Shown here in pieces: positions 1-8,829 of a DNA stretch of 64,000 nt. How positions within the stretch are numbered: position 1 is the first letter of the stretch; each line of letters begins with the position of its first letter. The notes under the pieces are model-generated. The model ran no database searches. It had not been told where the DNA came from and saw only the letters and a program-made list of their open reading frames with translations. A program made the translations under genes and the position numbers. This DNA comes from Myxococcales bacterium (GTDB lineage: Bacteria; Myxococcota_A; Polyangia; Polyangiales; Ga0077539): contig JAAFIF010000023.1 in assembly GCA_013298625.1 (NCBI GenBank), forward strand, positions 41,525-105,524, read 5' to 3'.

Positions 1-276
1 GCGACGCATTCCGCCCATCGCTTCGACGGCGCGGCGGACGAGCGCGGTCGGCGTGCTCGCGTCGATCTCGCTGTGCGCGACGACGAAGTCGCTCGGTCCG
101 CCGGGGTCTCGGCCTCTGAAATCGCGCACTTCGCGGCGACCTGCGGCGAGGCGCGTCTGCCAGCCTCCCTGGTCGTAGAAGCGCCGCGCGACGAGGGCGC
201 TCGCTGCGAGCGCGCCCGCTGCGTAGGCGCTGCGTGTGACGATCTCGCGTCGTGAAGGACGTTGGTCAACGGTCAT
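1..276 (-). CDS. DUF362-like protein with Tat-like signal, C-terminus cut off by window edge
   Basis: An open frame of 92 codons runs from an ATG (complement at 274-276) to the left edge, so only the N-terminus is present. Residues 8-14 read SRREIVT, a twin-arginine-like motif, followed by an Ala-rich hydrophobic stretch (about 18-30), which suggests Tat export or a membrane anchor. Residues 64-92 (FVVAHSEID, then RRAVEAMGGM) resemble the opening of DUF362 proteins, where an AVEALGGM motif precedes a KPN motif; that diagnostic part and any iron-sulfur region lie outside the window. It follows the lipoprotein gene at 393-1487 by 116 bases on the same strand and may be co-transcribed. The family call is an inference from a short segment. 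Confidence 0.65.
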   Translation of the reverse strand, partial: MTVDQRPSRREIVTRSAYAAGALAASALVARRFYDQGGWQTRLAAGRREVRDFRGRDPGGPSDFVVAHSEIDASTPTALVRRAVEAMGGMRR

Positions 277-392
277 GCGGCGCGCGCAGTGTACGGACCA
301 TTGCGCTCATCGCCAAAGCGTTGCGCGTCGGGAACTGCGCGAGCTGCATCGCGAAAAGCGACCGCAGTGGTCGGTGTGACCGATGCGTGCAG

Positions 393-1487
393 TTATCGCC
401 GCGGGGCGCTGCGGTCGAGTTGAGCGATGGCGGCGGCGGTGAGCGCGGCGCGGTCGAGCGTAGAGGGTGCGGGCGACGCGTCGATTCCGCTGCCGGTGGC
501 GATCGCGACGAACGCGCCGCGGCGGGCGACGACGGACTCGCCGTGAGTCGGAAGCGTCACCGCGAAGGCTTCGTCGGCAGAGGTGCCAGCGATGGCGCTG
601 GCGGCGCGGAGGCGGTAGCGGTTGGCGGCGGCGCGTGCATTGTTGTCGTTGGCCGCGGTGAGCAGCGCGACGCGGTAGCGCTTGTTGTCCGCGGTTCGGT
701 ACCAGCCGATCCAGCCTGCGCCGGAGTTTTCGACGTCGAGGACGTTCTGGCTCACGTACGAAGCGCCGCCCCACACGAGGTTGTCAGCGACGAGCGGAGC
801 TGGGGGGGCGTTGTCGCTGCCGGGGATGCTGGCTGCTGCAGCGCGTGCGAGCGCGGGGAGGATCTCGCGCGCGGCGGCGAAGAGGGCGCTCTCGTTGACG
901 TCTTCGTTTTCGTCGGCGAGGTCGACCTGCACCAAGAATGACTCTTTGACGAAGACGAGCTGCGTGCGGCCCTGAAATCCACCGGCGCCGATGCGGACGG
1001 CTTGGGGCTCGAGCGACGCGGGGTCGCGGCCCGAGCTGAGGTGCATCGAGTAGCGACCGTAGGCGCCGAGGGGCGCTTCGAACTCGTAGATCGAGACGGT
1101 GGCGACGAGCTTCGTTCCGGGTTTGCGGTAGTCGGTCTTGGCGTAGTCGCGAACGCCGTAGTTTTGGTAGGAGACCGCGTCGCCGTCGATCTGTTGAAAC
1201 AGGTTTGCGCCGGTCGAGTGGATGACGACGCCAGACTGGCGAAACCCAGCGGTTTCGGCGCGCGGGAGCACACGGCCCGCCGCGCGAAATTCGGCGGCTG
1301 CGGCGGGGGGCGCGAGGGCTGTGTCCGAAGGGGGAGCGTTGGCGCTCGCGGCGTCCGCGGGCGTCGCGCCGGTGTTGCTTCGCGGCGGCTCTTGCTGCGA
1401 AGGCGGTGGAGTGGACTCGGGCGGTGTACGCTTGCACCCCGCGAGAGCGAGGATGAGCGCGACGGTGATTGGACGGGCCATGGACAT
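393..1487 (-). CDS. Predicted lipoprotein, DUF6599-like
   Basis: Protein of 364 aa. The N-terminus (MSMARPITVALILALAGC) is a signal peptide ending in a clear LAGC lipobox, so the mature protein should be a lipid-anchored envelope protein. Residues about 20-65 are a Pro/Ala/Ser linker. The folded part contains two similar halves, each with a tyrosine-rich strand segment: one near VSYQNYGVRDYAKTDY and VSIYEFEAPLGAYGRYSMH, the other near GWIGWYRTADNKRYRVALL. This arrangement reminds me of DUF6599 proteins, whose function is unknown; the match is by eye. ATG at 1485-1487 is used; an in-frame ATG at 1481 is equally compatible with the signal peptide. It is divergent from the pilus operon. Confidence 0.8.
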   Translation of the reverse strand: MSMARPITVALILALAGCKRTPPESTPPPSQQEPPRSNTGATPADAASANAPPSDTALAPPAAAAEFRAAGRVLPRAETAGFRQSGVVIHSTGANLFQQIDGDAVSYQNYGVRDYAKTDYRKPGTKLVATVSIYEFEAPLGAYGRYSMHLSSGRDPASLEPQAVRIGAGGFQGRTQLVFVKESFLVQVDLADENEDVNESALFAAAREILPALARAAAASIPGSDNAPPAPLVADNLVWGGASYVSQNVLDVENSGAGWIGWYRTADNKRYRVALLTAANDNNARAAANRYRLRAASAIAGTSADEAFAVTLPTHGESVVARRGAFVAIATGSGIDASPAPSTLDRAALTAAAIAQLDRSAPRR

Positions 1488-1628
1488 GGGCGGAGGGTGG
1501 GGGTGTTATGCCGACGGCGCGTGCTCAGCAAGCGCGGTTGTCGGGCGCGGTCAACCGCCGCACAGGTGTGAAACGGTTGCGGACCTTCGCAATGGGCTTC
1601 TGTGGGTGGGGGTCGCCCACGGAGGTAT

Positions 1629-1657
1629 TTGCTGCAAACCGGGAGGCTGTCTAGGGC
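1629..1657 (+). promoter_or_regulatory. Candidate weak promoter of the pilus operon
   Basis: TTGCTG (1629-1634) and TAGGGC (1652-1657) are separated by exactly 17 bases and lie 30 bases before the fimT-like ATG, inside the divergent gap 1488-1686. The -10 box lacks the final T, so this is a weak candidate. Confidence 0.25.
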
Positions 1658-1686
1658 ATGCTCGTTGCAGAGGCAGTGTGGTCGAG

Positions 1687-2322
1687 ATGATCCGACGTGT
1701 GAAGCGACGCAGGGCGAACGATGGAGGCGGGCTGAGGCTCGTAGTCCGTCGCGCGCGGTCGGGCTTTACGATCATCGAGCTGATGGTGGTCGTGGCGATC
1801 ATCGCGATCGCGATGGCGGCGGCGTTGCCGGCGATGCGACAGGCGATGCGCGATCGGCGTACGCAGCAGGCGGCGGTGGCGTTTTTGAACGACCTTCGTG
1901 AGGCCCGCAGTCGGGCCACGATGCGCGGCCGCGCGCACACGGTTCGGGTGAGCATCGCGGCGAGCTACACGCGGGTGGACATCGTCGAGGGCGACACGAA
2001 CAGCTGTCGACTCTCGAACTGGACGATGCCTGCGTCGCGGGTGGTGTTCGTCGAGCGCGAGTGGGGCGACCCTGCGCTCATGGTCTCGGACATCGCGTTC
2101 GACGCGGTGGCGCCGGCGCTTCCGTACATGGAGTACTGCTTCACGCCGATGGGACGGATGTTCTTTCGCTCGGCGCCGGCCGGCGTGTTCTCGGGCGACG
2201 GGCTCGGCACGGCCGCGGCGAACGGCGGGTTTATCTACACGGTGCGCAACACCGAAGTGACCGACACGGTGGCTCGTCGAGTGTTCATTCCGCTGACGGG
2301 GATCGCGAGGCTGGCGCCATGA
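1687..2322 (+). CDS. fimT: Type IV pilus minor pilin, FimT/FimU-GspH family
   Basis: Protein of 211 aa. A basic leader of 26 residues ends in the class III prepilin site G26/F27-TIIE, with the invariant Glu at mature position 5, followed by the hydrophobic N-terminal helix (LMVVVAIIAIAMAAALPAM). After it comes the usual ...QQAAVAFLNDLREARSRA helix of FimT/FimU/GspH proteins and a small beta-rich globular part with two cysteines. It should be cleaved by PilD and sit in the pilus-tip priming complex. The ATG at 1687 is chosen because it gives a normal leader and has GAGG about 13 bases upstream; the open frame extends much further 5' but that part has no pilin character. First gene of the pilus operon; its TGA overlaps the pilV ATG. 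Confidence 0.9.
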   Translation: MIRRVKRRRANDGGGLRLVVRRARSGFTIIELMVVVAIIAIAMAAALPAMRQAMRDRRTQQAAVAFLNDLREARSRATMRGRAHTVRVSIAASYTRVDIVEGDTNSCRLSNWTMPASRVVFVEREWGDPALMVSDIAFDAVAPALPYMEYCFTPMGRMFFRSAPAGVFSGDGLGTAAANGGFIYTVRNTEVTDTVARRVFIPLTGIARLAP

Positions 2323-2948
2323 GAGCTCGCGGTCGTATCGCGAACAAGCGTGGATATACGCTGGTCGAAGTGATGGTGGCCATCGCGGTGATGGCGATCG
2401 GCGTGACGGGCATTCTGTCGATGCAGAACGCGGCGGTGCTCGCGAACCGTCGCGCGCAAGAAGTGACGATGGCGACGAGCCTCGCGCGCCGCTGGCAAGA
2501 GATCCTTCGTACGGACGCGCTCGGGTGGAACCGCCCTTCGCAGCGCAGCACCGTGGCGGACCTCGGCTCGGACACGCGGCATTTGTGCGGCCTCGTGGGC
2601 TGTGGCGGCGGCGCTGGACAAGTGGATCAGTGGTTCGTCCCTGCGGCGACCTTGCCCAATGAGTCTCCGGCGTACGACCACTGGGGACGCGAGGTCGCCG
2701 TCGCGGCGCCCGAGGCGAAGTACTGCGTCAACGTGCGGCTCAACTGGCTGCGTCAGCCGTCGCTCAACCCGGTCGACCAGGGCGTGATCCGCGCAGAGGT
2801 GCGCGTGTGGTGGTACGCCGAGGGCGCAACGCGCGAGCCGACGTATGCGAGCTGCGGGACGGGCGGCGGGCTCAACGCGCTCGGCTCCGACGTCGCGCGG
2901 GTGCACTCGGTGATCGACGTCGCGACCGTCTGGGGGTTGCAGCAATGA
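2319..2948 (+). CDS. pilV: Type IV pilus minor pilin PilV
   Basis: Protein of 209 aa starting at an ATG that overlaps the preceding stop (ATGA). The 12-residue leader ends at G12/Y13-TLVE, a prepilin peptidase site with Glu5, followed by the hydrophobic segment VMVAIAVMAIGVTGILSMQ. The downstream pattern (QNAAVLANRRAQEVTMATSLARRWQE) is typical of PilV, where a Thr/Ala-rich amphipathic helix follows. The globular domain carries several cysteines (CGLVGCGGG, YCVN, ASCGTG). In bacteria with type IVa pili PilV joins FimU, PilW, PilX and PilE in a tip complex with PilY1. Translational coupling to both neighbours supports a complex made in fixed ratio. Confidence 0.9.
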   Translation: MRARGRIANKRGYTLVEVMVAIAVMAIGVTGILSMQNAAVLANRRAQEVTMATSLARRWQEILRTDALGWNRPSQRSTVADLGSDTRHLCGLVGCGGGAGQVDQWFVPAATLPNESPAYDHWGREVAVAAPEAKYCVNVRLNWLRQPSLNPVDQGVIRAEVRVWWYAEGATREPTYASCGTGGGLNALGSDVARVHSVIDVATVWGLQQ

Positions 2949-4150
2949 GCGCGAACAAGCTTCGTCGCCGGGCGCGCAAGAGCGCCGCGGGCTTCACGAT
3001 CATGGAGGTCCTCGTCGCGCTCGGGCTCACGTCCGTTGTGGCGGTGGGGCTCTACACGCTCTCGCGCGTGGCGACGCAGACGTTTCAGCAGCAGCAGCGG
3101 GTGAGCGAGATGCAGCTCCGTCTGCGCTCGGCGATGGAGATGCTGCGCTCGGACTTGAGCCGCGCGGGCTACCACAGCACGCCGAACTCGGGTTCGGACC
3201 CGACGGTGTGCCCGCGACCGGTGCTGCCGGTGACCTCGATCGGCGCGACGATCGACGCGCCCAACCCGACGCACTTGCAGGGCGACAACCTGTTTGTTCA
3301 GCCCGTGCGGCTGATGATCACGGGCAACCTCGCGTCGACCGACGAGTACAAGCTCGGCGCGGTGGTGCTCAATCGCGTGCGCGTGCAGCACCGCTGGGAC
3401 GAGTGGGAGCGGGTGCGCACGGCGCAGGACATGGATCGGATTTTTCCGGTCGGTCGTCTGGTGCGGCTGCGCGGTCTCGACGGGTCGATGCAGTTCGGGA
3501 CCGTGCGAGCGACGGAGTATCGCGACGCGCGGCAGCCGATCACGAACATGCCGGCGATCGACCTCGATCAGCCGGTGGTGGTCAACGACGGGTCCACCTC
3601 GGGCTGCGGGCTCAACTCGTCGCTCGGCTGGATCGCGCCGGTCACGATGGTCGAGTACCGAATCATGAACGCCGCGGGCGTCGCGTCCAACGCGTACCTC
3701 GGCAGCGCGCCCTTCACCGAGGGAAAGATGGACCTCGTTCGCCGCGAGGTTCGTCGCGCGGGCGGAACGCTGCAGCCGGTGATGGGCTCGGACCTGCTCG
3801 TCGCCGAGTACGCGGTGGACCTCGCGATCGGCGCGGTCTTCGACGAGGGGCCGTTGCTCTCGAGCGAGCCGCGCCTCGTGCGCTACGGGTTCAACGATCC
3901 AGTGATCTTCCAGCGGTTGACGATGCCGGGCGCGGGCGCGTCGCAGGCGCACCGGGTGCGCGCGATCTCGTTTCGTCTCTCGGTGCGCGACCGCACGCAA
4001 GACCCCGAGTTCGGGTGGACCGCGCGCAACGCGGCGACCGAGCCGCTGACGCGCTTTCGTGTGAGCGCTGTGTTGCCTGGCGCTGCGCGCGTGCGCACGG
4101 CGACCGGCGAGGTCTCGCTCGTCAACACTTCGACCCGCAACCTTCGCTGA
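2945..4150 (+). CDS. pilW: Type IV pilus minor pilin PilW
   Basis: Protein of 401 aa beginning at an ATG overlapping the pilV stop. Leader of 16 residues ending AAG16/F17-TIMEV, hydrophobic helix (LVALGLTSVVAVGLYTLSR), then the amphipathic stretch VSEMQLRLRSAMEMLRSDLSRAGY that is characteristic of PilW, whose long C-terminal region is beta-rich. The length is in the usual PilW range. The body has a few isolated cysteines (VCPRP, SGCGL). It belongs to the minor pilin set that primes pilus assembly. It ends 15 bases before pilX. Confidence 0.9.
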   Translation: MSANKLRRRARKSAAGFTIMEVLVALGLTSVVAVGLYTLSRVATQTFQQQQRVSEMQLRLRSAMEMLRSDLSRAGYHSTPNSGSDPTVCPRPVLPVTSIGATIDAPNPTHLQGDNLFVQPVRLMITGNLASTDEYKLGAVVLNRVRVQHRWDEWERVRTAQDMDRIFPVGRLVRLRGLDGSMQFGTVRATEYRDARQPITNMPAIDLDQPVVVNDGSTSGCGLNSSLGWIAPVTMVEYRIMNAAGVASNAYLGSAPFTEGKMDLVRREVRRAGGTLQPVMGSDLLVAEYAVDLAIGAVFDEGPLLSSEPRLVRYGFNDPVIFQRLTMPGAGASQAHRVRAISFRLSVRDRTQDPEFGWTARNAATEPLTRFRVSAVLPGAARVRTATGEVSLVNTSTRNLR

Positions 4151-4165
4151 AAGCACGAGAGCGTG

Positions 4166-4834
4166 ATGCGAGAGAGCACTCAGAACCGCAGGACACGAAG
4201 GGCGACGGCGCGGCGTTCGCAGCGCGGTCGTTCGCGCGCGGGCATGGCGATGCTGCTCGTGATGCTGCTCATCGTGATGGTGTCCGCCGCGGGCGTGTTC
4301 GCGGCGAAGAGCGCGTCGATGGACGTGCGCTCTGCAGGCTACGTGCGACAGGCCGCGCAGACCGAGTACGTGAGCGAGACGGGCTTGATGATGCCCATCG
4401 TCGAGATGCGGCGTAACTGCACGGGCTACCTCGGTTTGATGCTGCAGCAGCAGCGCATGGCCATGGGCGCGCCGGACGCGTGGCTCGAAGAGCACAGGGT
4501 GCAGTGGCGCTTCGGGCTCGCGGATCTTCAGCGGCCGGTGGGTGGCGTCGCGCCGCCGCCGGTGTATCGCGCGCCGACGGGCGTCGGAGTGACCCGCACG
4601 CCGGGCTCCTTCGGCATGGGCCTCGCGGAGGCTGCGTTCGACACGCGCGTGACGTCGCTCGGCCGGGTGCCAGCGACGCTGTACGGGTTTTCATTGGATA
4701 GCAGGATCAACATGGTGGCGTTCTTGTTCGAGTCTCGTGGTCGCGTTCAGCTCAACGGCGTGACCGATCCGAACGAGACAGGCGCGGGCACGATCCCGTC
4801 TCGCGCTGTGGCTGTTGTTCCCTGCGAGCTGTGA
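4166..4834 (+). CDS. pilX: Type IV pilus assembly protein PilX-like
   Basis: Protein of 222 aa. A strongly basic N-terminus (TRRATARRSQRGRSR) precedes AGMAMLLVMLLIVMVSAAGVFAAK, matching the PilX N-terminal region, which lacks the Phe+1/Glu+5 prepilin motif of the other minor pilins. The next segment (MDVRSAGYVRQAAQTEYVSETGL) matches the conserved PilX helix (GNMRDRxxAxxAAEAGL). The rest is a short, poorly conserved domain. A GTG one codon upstream (4163) is also possible. PilX is part of the PilY1-associated tip complex. Its stop overlaps the GTG that opens the pilY1 frame, and the ribosome binding site for pilY1 lies just past it. Confidence 0.8.
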   Translation: MRESTQNRRTRRATARRSQRGRSRAGMAMLLVMLLIVMVSAAGVFAAKSASMDVRSAGYVRQAAQTEYVSETGLMMPIVEMRRNCTGYLGLMLQQQRMAMGAPDAWLEEHRVQWRFGLADLQRPVGGVAPPPVYRAPTGVGVTRTPGSFGMGLAEAAFDTRVTSLGRVPATLYGFSLDSRINMVAFLFESRGRVQLNGVTDPNETGAGTIPSRAVAVVPCEL

Positions 4835-4845
4835 GGAGGCACACG

Positions 4846-7800
4846 ATGGCGATGCGTCGAATCGGAGCTGGTTTCGGAGCGATGGCCGCTGCGGCGGTGC
4901 TCTCGGGTGTGCTCTTGCCAAGCGAGGCGAGCGCGCAGTCCGACGTGCGGCTCATCCGTCCCAACGTGCTCATCATGCTCGACACGTCGGGCTCGATGGA
5001 GTGGCGCAACGGCGTCGCCAACGATCAGTGCTTCGGCGGTGACGGCGGCTCGTGCAACCGCTGCGTGCTTCCGGGCGGCGCAGAGGTCGCGCAGTGCTCG
5101 CCGCTGTGTCCTGCGGACCAGCAAAAGAACCGCTGGATCACCGCGCTCGAAGTGCTGACGGGCGACATCCTCAACTACTCGTGCCGCGAGCTTCCGCGCA
5201 ACAGCGCGACGGCGTACCCGTACGACTACAACTACCCGATCCCGTACCACGAGCCGCTCTCGGGAGGCCTTCCGCTCTCGCACGCCGGCGCGCAGCAGGC
5301 GCCCAACGGGTTGCTCGACACGTACATCGAGCGACTGCGCTTCGGGTTCATGTCGTTCGACAATGATTACTGCGACGGTCTCACTGCGGACTACGGGCAG
5401 TTCTCGTACGGACCGAACAAGTTCTACCGAGCGCGTGCGTGCGCGGACGCTCCGGTGTCGCTCAACATCGGCGGCCGTCGCTCGTCGACGGACCTCGCGA
5501 TGGACCCCGTCGCGGGCGGGTTGATTTCGGTGGGCTCGCCGAGCGCCGACATCGCAGAGATGGCGCAGACCAACGCGCGCATTCAAGCGACGATGACGGG
5601 CTACACGACGATGGCGGGCTCGGCCATCGCGGGCATGCGTCCCTTCGGCGGAACGCCGATCGCCGCGCTCCTCGAGGACGCCAATCACTACTGGACGACC
5701 AACGCCGACGTGCGTCAGCCCAACGGTGGCGGGCCAGGCGACCCGTATTTTGCCTGCCGTCCGCGCTACAACCTGCTCATCACTGACGGCAAGCCGAACA
5801 TGGACTTCGGCGTGAGCGACCCGGGCGGTCCGACGTGCGACGACGCCAACGGGTTCTGCCCGTATCAGCGTCCCACGATCACGGCGATGCAGATGGCTGC
5901 GACCGGCGCGGGTGCTCCTGGCGCGAAGACGTGGATCGTCGCGTTCAACGCGATGGATCCGGCGACGATCGGGACGCTCAGCACGATCGCGACCGCAGGC
6001 GCGGGCCGACTGCTCACGGCGAGCGACTCGGGCTCGCTCCGCATGGCGCTCGACGAGGCGTTCTCGACGTTCGCGCAGGGCACGACGACGCGCACGAGCC
6101 CTGCGTTCGGCAACTCGTCGTCGAGCTCGGGCATCGCTGCGAGCTATCAGTTCAACACGTCGTTTGCGATCGCGGCGGGAGCGCCCTGGGAGGGCGTGCT
6201 CGAGCGTCGTCGGTCGGTGTGCGAAGGCGCGCCGCCTGCGCCCGTCGAGAAGCCGTACGACGCTGCGCGCGACGACTTCGGCGCGCTCTTGCGCCTCTCC
6301 GAGCGCACCGCGGGCGCGCGCGGATGGGGGCAGCGAAAGCTCTGGTCGTACGTGCCGGGCGGAGCGTCGATCGCGACGCTGCGTGGAAATCTGTCCTCTG
6401 CGTCGACGGGCGTGTTTCAGACGCCGCTCGACGCGACGGTGCCGAACACGCTCATCGGCGCGGCGACCGGCGCGGTGCGCGACGCGACGTTCGCGTGGCT
6501 GCGCGGCGATCCGGGGACGGTTCGCGCCAACAAGCCGCTCGGGGATATCTATCACTCGAATCCAGTGATCGTCGGCGCGCCCACGGTGTCGTTGCCCGAT
6601 CAGTCGTACGCGGCGTTTCGCTCGCTGGTGTTGCCGGTGACTGGCGCGCGCATCAATCCCGTGACCGTCGGAACGCGCGAGACGATGCTCTACGTCGGCT
6701 CGAACGACGGCATCCTGCACGGGTTCAACGCGGACTCTGGCGAAGAGGTGTGGGGCTTCGTGCCTCCAACGTTGTTGCCGACGATGGCGTCGCGCGTTCC
6801 TGCGACGCGGTTGTACGGCGTCGACGGGACGACGGTGAGCCGCGACGTAGTGTTCGAGCGCACGATCGGCACGCCCACGGTGGCGTCCGATTGGCACTCG
6901 GTGGTGGTCGTGGGTCTTCGCGACGGCGGCGGAGCGTTCGTCGCGTTGGAGGTCACGGACCCGTATCGCCCGAAGTTTCTCTGGCAGTTCTCCGACGTGG
7001 ACCTGCGTGCGGCCTACGGGACGCCGCTCGTGACGACCATTCGCACGACGTGGCCGTCGGGGCAGCTCACGGAGCGCGCCGTCGCGGTGCTGCCCGGCGG
7101 AAACGCGCCGGCGTCGATCGCTTGCTCGCCGACGGCGAACCCGCGGCCGACGCCCACGCGCGCCTCGGTGAACTTCACGGGCGCCGACGGTCGTCCTCGC
7201 GCTGCGACGCGCTGCTGGGATGGGACGTTCGGCGAATTCGTGTACGTGGTCGATCTGCGCACGGGCCAGCTCATTCGAAAGATCGGCACGGGGCCTGGAG
7301 GGCTGAGCCCCACGGGCACGCCGATCACCGGCTCATTTGCTGGGTATCTTGCGGGCGACGGAACTGTCACGTCGCGCGCGTACGTCGGCGACGCGGACGG
7401 CGGGCTGTGGCGCTTGGATCTGTCGCAGCCGAACCCTGCGGCCTGGTCGTTCGATCTGATGTACGACCTGTTTTGGGACGCTGGCTACAACCAGGGGCAG
7501 CCGATCGTATCGCCTCCCATCCTGACCGTGGACCGCAACAACGACCTGCTCATCGCGGTTGGTTCGGGAGACCCGGACCTGCTCGAAGGGTTCGATCTCA
7601 ATCGCGTGGCGATGATCCGCGAGTCGGACCCCGCGCCGGACAACGCGGTCAATCCTGTGAACGTCGGCGCGCACTGGATGCTCCGCCAGAACGCGGACGT
7701 GACGCGCGGGCTGTTGCCGGGCGAGCGTTTGACGGGGCCGATGTCGCTGTTCAACGGCGTGCTGTACTTCGGGACGTTTGTGCCGGCGAACAGCGCGGAC

Positions 7801-8244
7801 GCGTGCCAGCTCGGCTACTCGCGCTTGTGGGCGATGGATCAGACCGAGCTCGACATGGGGGCGCCGCCAGGCGCTTCGGCGGTGCCGATCGGGCGCTTGG
7901 ACATCGACGGTGATCCGTCGACGACGATGGACATCGTGCGCGTGACCCGCGACCTCGGCGGCAACGGGACGCTCGATGACGATGTGAACTCGGTGCTCTT
8001 CGGCGTCGGAATTGTTCGGCGTCCCGCGTGCCCGAACGTGCAGACCACGACCGATCCCTTCTTCGGTGGAACGAGGCAGTACGTCTCGGGTATGGAAGGC
8101 GGAGACTATCGACTGGTGATCCAGACGGGCCGCGGTGGTCCGATGGGCATGGTCGGCGGCCAGCGCACCAACGTGGTCTCTCGCAGACTGGTGTCGCCGC
8201 AGATGGAAGTTCGGTTGGACTCGTGGGCGACGGTATTCGAGTGA
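4846..8244 (+). CDS. pilY1: PilY1-type pilus tip adhesin with N-terminal vWA domain
   Basis: Protein of 1132 aa with a signal peptide (VLSGVLLPSEASAQ). The vWA domain starts directly after it, with the MIDAS motif DTSGS at about residues 46-50. The C-terminal half is the PilY1 beta-propeller: LYVGSNDGILHGFNADSGEE near residues 615-635, later AYVGDADGGLWRLDLS. An EF-hand-like loop DIDGDPSTTMD starts at residue 1019 and may be a calcium site like the one that controls retraction in Pseudomonas PilY1. Start: ATG 4846 is preferred over GTG 4831 because GAGGAGG (4833-4839) is correctly spaced from it. In Myxococcus, clusters of minor pilins with a PilY1 are needed for pilus assembly; this operon has the same make-up. 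N-terminal cysteines (CFGG, CNRCV, CSPLC) may form disulfides. Confidence 0.92.
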   Translation: MAMRRIGAGFGAMAAAAVLSGVLLPSEASAQSDVRLIRPNVLIMLDTSGSMEWRNGVANDQCFGGDGGSCNRCVLPGGAEVAQCSPLCPADQQKNRWITALEVLTGDILNYSCRELPRNSATAYPYDYNYPIPYHEPLSGGLPLSHAGAQQAPNGLLDTYIERLRFGFMSFDNDYCDGLTADYGQFSYGPNKFYRARACADAPVSLNIGGRRSSTDLAMDPVAGGLISVGSPSADIAEMAQTNARIQATMTGYTTMAGSAIAGMRPFGGTPIAALLEDANHYWTTNADVRQPNGGGPGDPYFACRPRYNLLITDGKPNMDFGVSDPGGPTCDDANGFCPYQRPTITAMQMAATGAGAPGAKTWIVAFNAMDPATIGTLSTIATAGAGRLLTASDSGSLRMALDEAFSTFAQGTTTRTSPAFGNSSSSSGIAASYQFNTSFAIAAGAPWEGVLERRRSVCEGAPPAPVEKPYDAARDDFGALLRLSERTAGARGWGQRKLWSYVPGGASIATLRGNLSSASTGVFQTPLDATVPNTLIGAATGAVRDATFAWLRGDPGTVRANKPLGDIYHSNPVIVGAPTVSLPDQSYAAFRSLVLPVTGARINPVTVGTRETMLYVGSNDGILHGFNADSGEEVWGFVPPTLLPTMASRVPATRLYGVDGTTVSRDVVFERTIGTPTVASDWHSVVVVGLRDGGGAFVALEVTDPYRPKFLWQFSDVDLRAAYGTPLVTTIRTTWPSGQLTERAVAVLPGGNAPASIACSPTANPRPTPTRASVNFTGADGRPRAATRCWDGTFGEFVYVVDLRTGQLIRKIGTGPGGLSPTGTPITGSFAGYLAGDGTVTSRAYVGDADGGLWRLDLSQPNPAAWSFDLMYDLFWDAGYNQGQPIVSPPILTVDRNNDLLIAVGSGDPDLLEGFDLNRVAMIRESDPAPDNAVNPVNVGAHWMLRQNADVTRGLLPGERLTGPMSLFNGVLYFGTFVPANSADACQLGYSRLWAMDQTELDMGAPPGASAVPIGRLDIDGDPSTTMDIVRVTRDLGGNGTLDDDVNSVLFGVGIVRRPACPNVQTTTDPFFGGTRQYVSGMEGGDYRLVIQTGRGGPMGMVGGQRTNVVSRRLVSPQMEVRLDSWATVFE

Positions 8245-8284
8245 TTCGTTGATGAGAATCGGACCACGACCAGCGGGCGGCGCC

Positions 8285-8821
8285 ATGCGCCTCTGTCGAT
8301 CGAGCGCGGTGTTGTTGTTCGTCGCCGCGGGCTGTGATCGGCGCCCTGTTGCGCCTGCGGACGCTGGCGTGGCGCCGGTCGAAGTGACGGAAGACGCAGC
8401 TGCGGTCGCAGACGTCGAGTACGTCGACCCGAGCGACCTGACGCCGAGCTCGATCCGCGCGTTCGGCGTGACGATGCCCGTCGGGACGAGCGAGCACCTC
8501 TCCGAGCCGGGGATGAAGATGTTCTACGTCAGCGCGCCGATGAACCGCGTGATGCGGTATCTGCAGCGGAGGTTGACGATCACGGACGGAGACATTCGGC
8601 CGCTCGGGGCGATGATCCGCCGCGCGCGGGTGAAGTTTACTCCGCCGGGCCAGGCGCTGTTCGTCGACGTCGGCGTGCGCGACGAAGGCGATCGCACGTT
8701 CGTCACGATTTGGAACCGCCCTGCGCTTCCCATCGGCGGCTCGATCAGCACGGCTGAGTCGTTGCGCCTGGCTGGGTTCGACCCGGACAGCGGGCGTCCG
8801 CTCATCGGCAACCATCACTGA
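8285..8821 (+). CDS. Predicted lipoprotein at the end of the pilus operon
   Basis: Protein of 178 aa. The ATG at 8285 gives a compact lipoprotein signal (MRLCRSSAVLLFVAAGC) with lipobox VAAGC; an upstream in-frame ATG at 8252 would add 11 unhelpful residues. A short acidic/Ala linker follows (about 18-45), then a domain I do not recognise (VTMPVGTSEHLSEPG, MNRVMRYLQRRL, FVDVGVRDEGDRTF). It starts 40 bases after pilY1 on the same strand with no terminator seen, so it is probably co-transcribed. A role in helping PilY1 or the pilus cross the outer membrane is possible but only inferred from position. Confidence 0.75.
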   Translation: MRLCRSSAVLLFVAAGCDRRPVAPADAGVAPVEVTEDAAAVADVEYVDPSDLTPSSIRAFGVTMPVGTSEHLSEPGMKMFYVSAPMNRVMRYLQRRLTITDGDIRPLGAMIRRARVKFTPPGQALFVDVGVRDEGDRTFVTIWNRPALPIGGSISTAESLRLAGFDPDSGRPLIGNHH

Positions 8822-8829
8822 CGCGTGAC

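Noticed and set aside
252..941. Plus-strand open frame over the first lipoprotein
   Set aside because: Overlaps a minus-strand gene with a clear lipobox and has no recognisable sequence itself.
4747..6897. Minus-strand open frame of 716 codons
   Set aside because: Antisense to pilY1; Arg/His/Ala shadow of a GC-rich gene.
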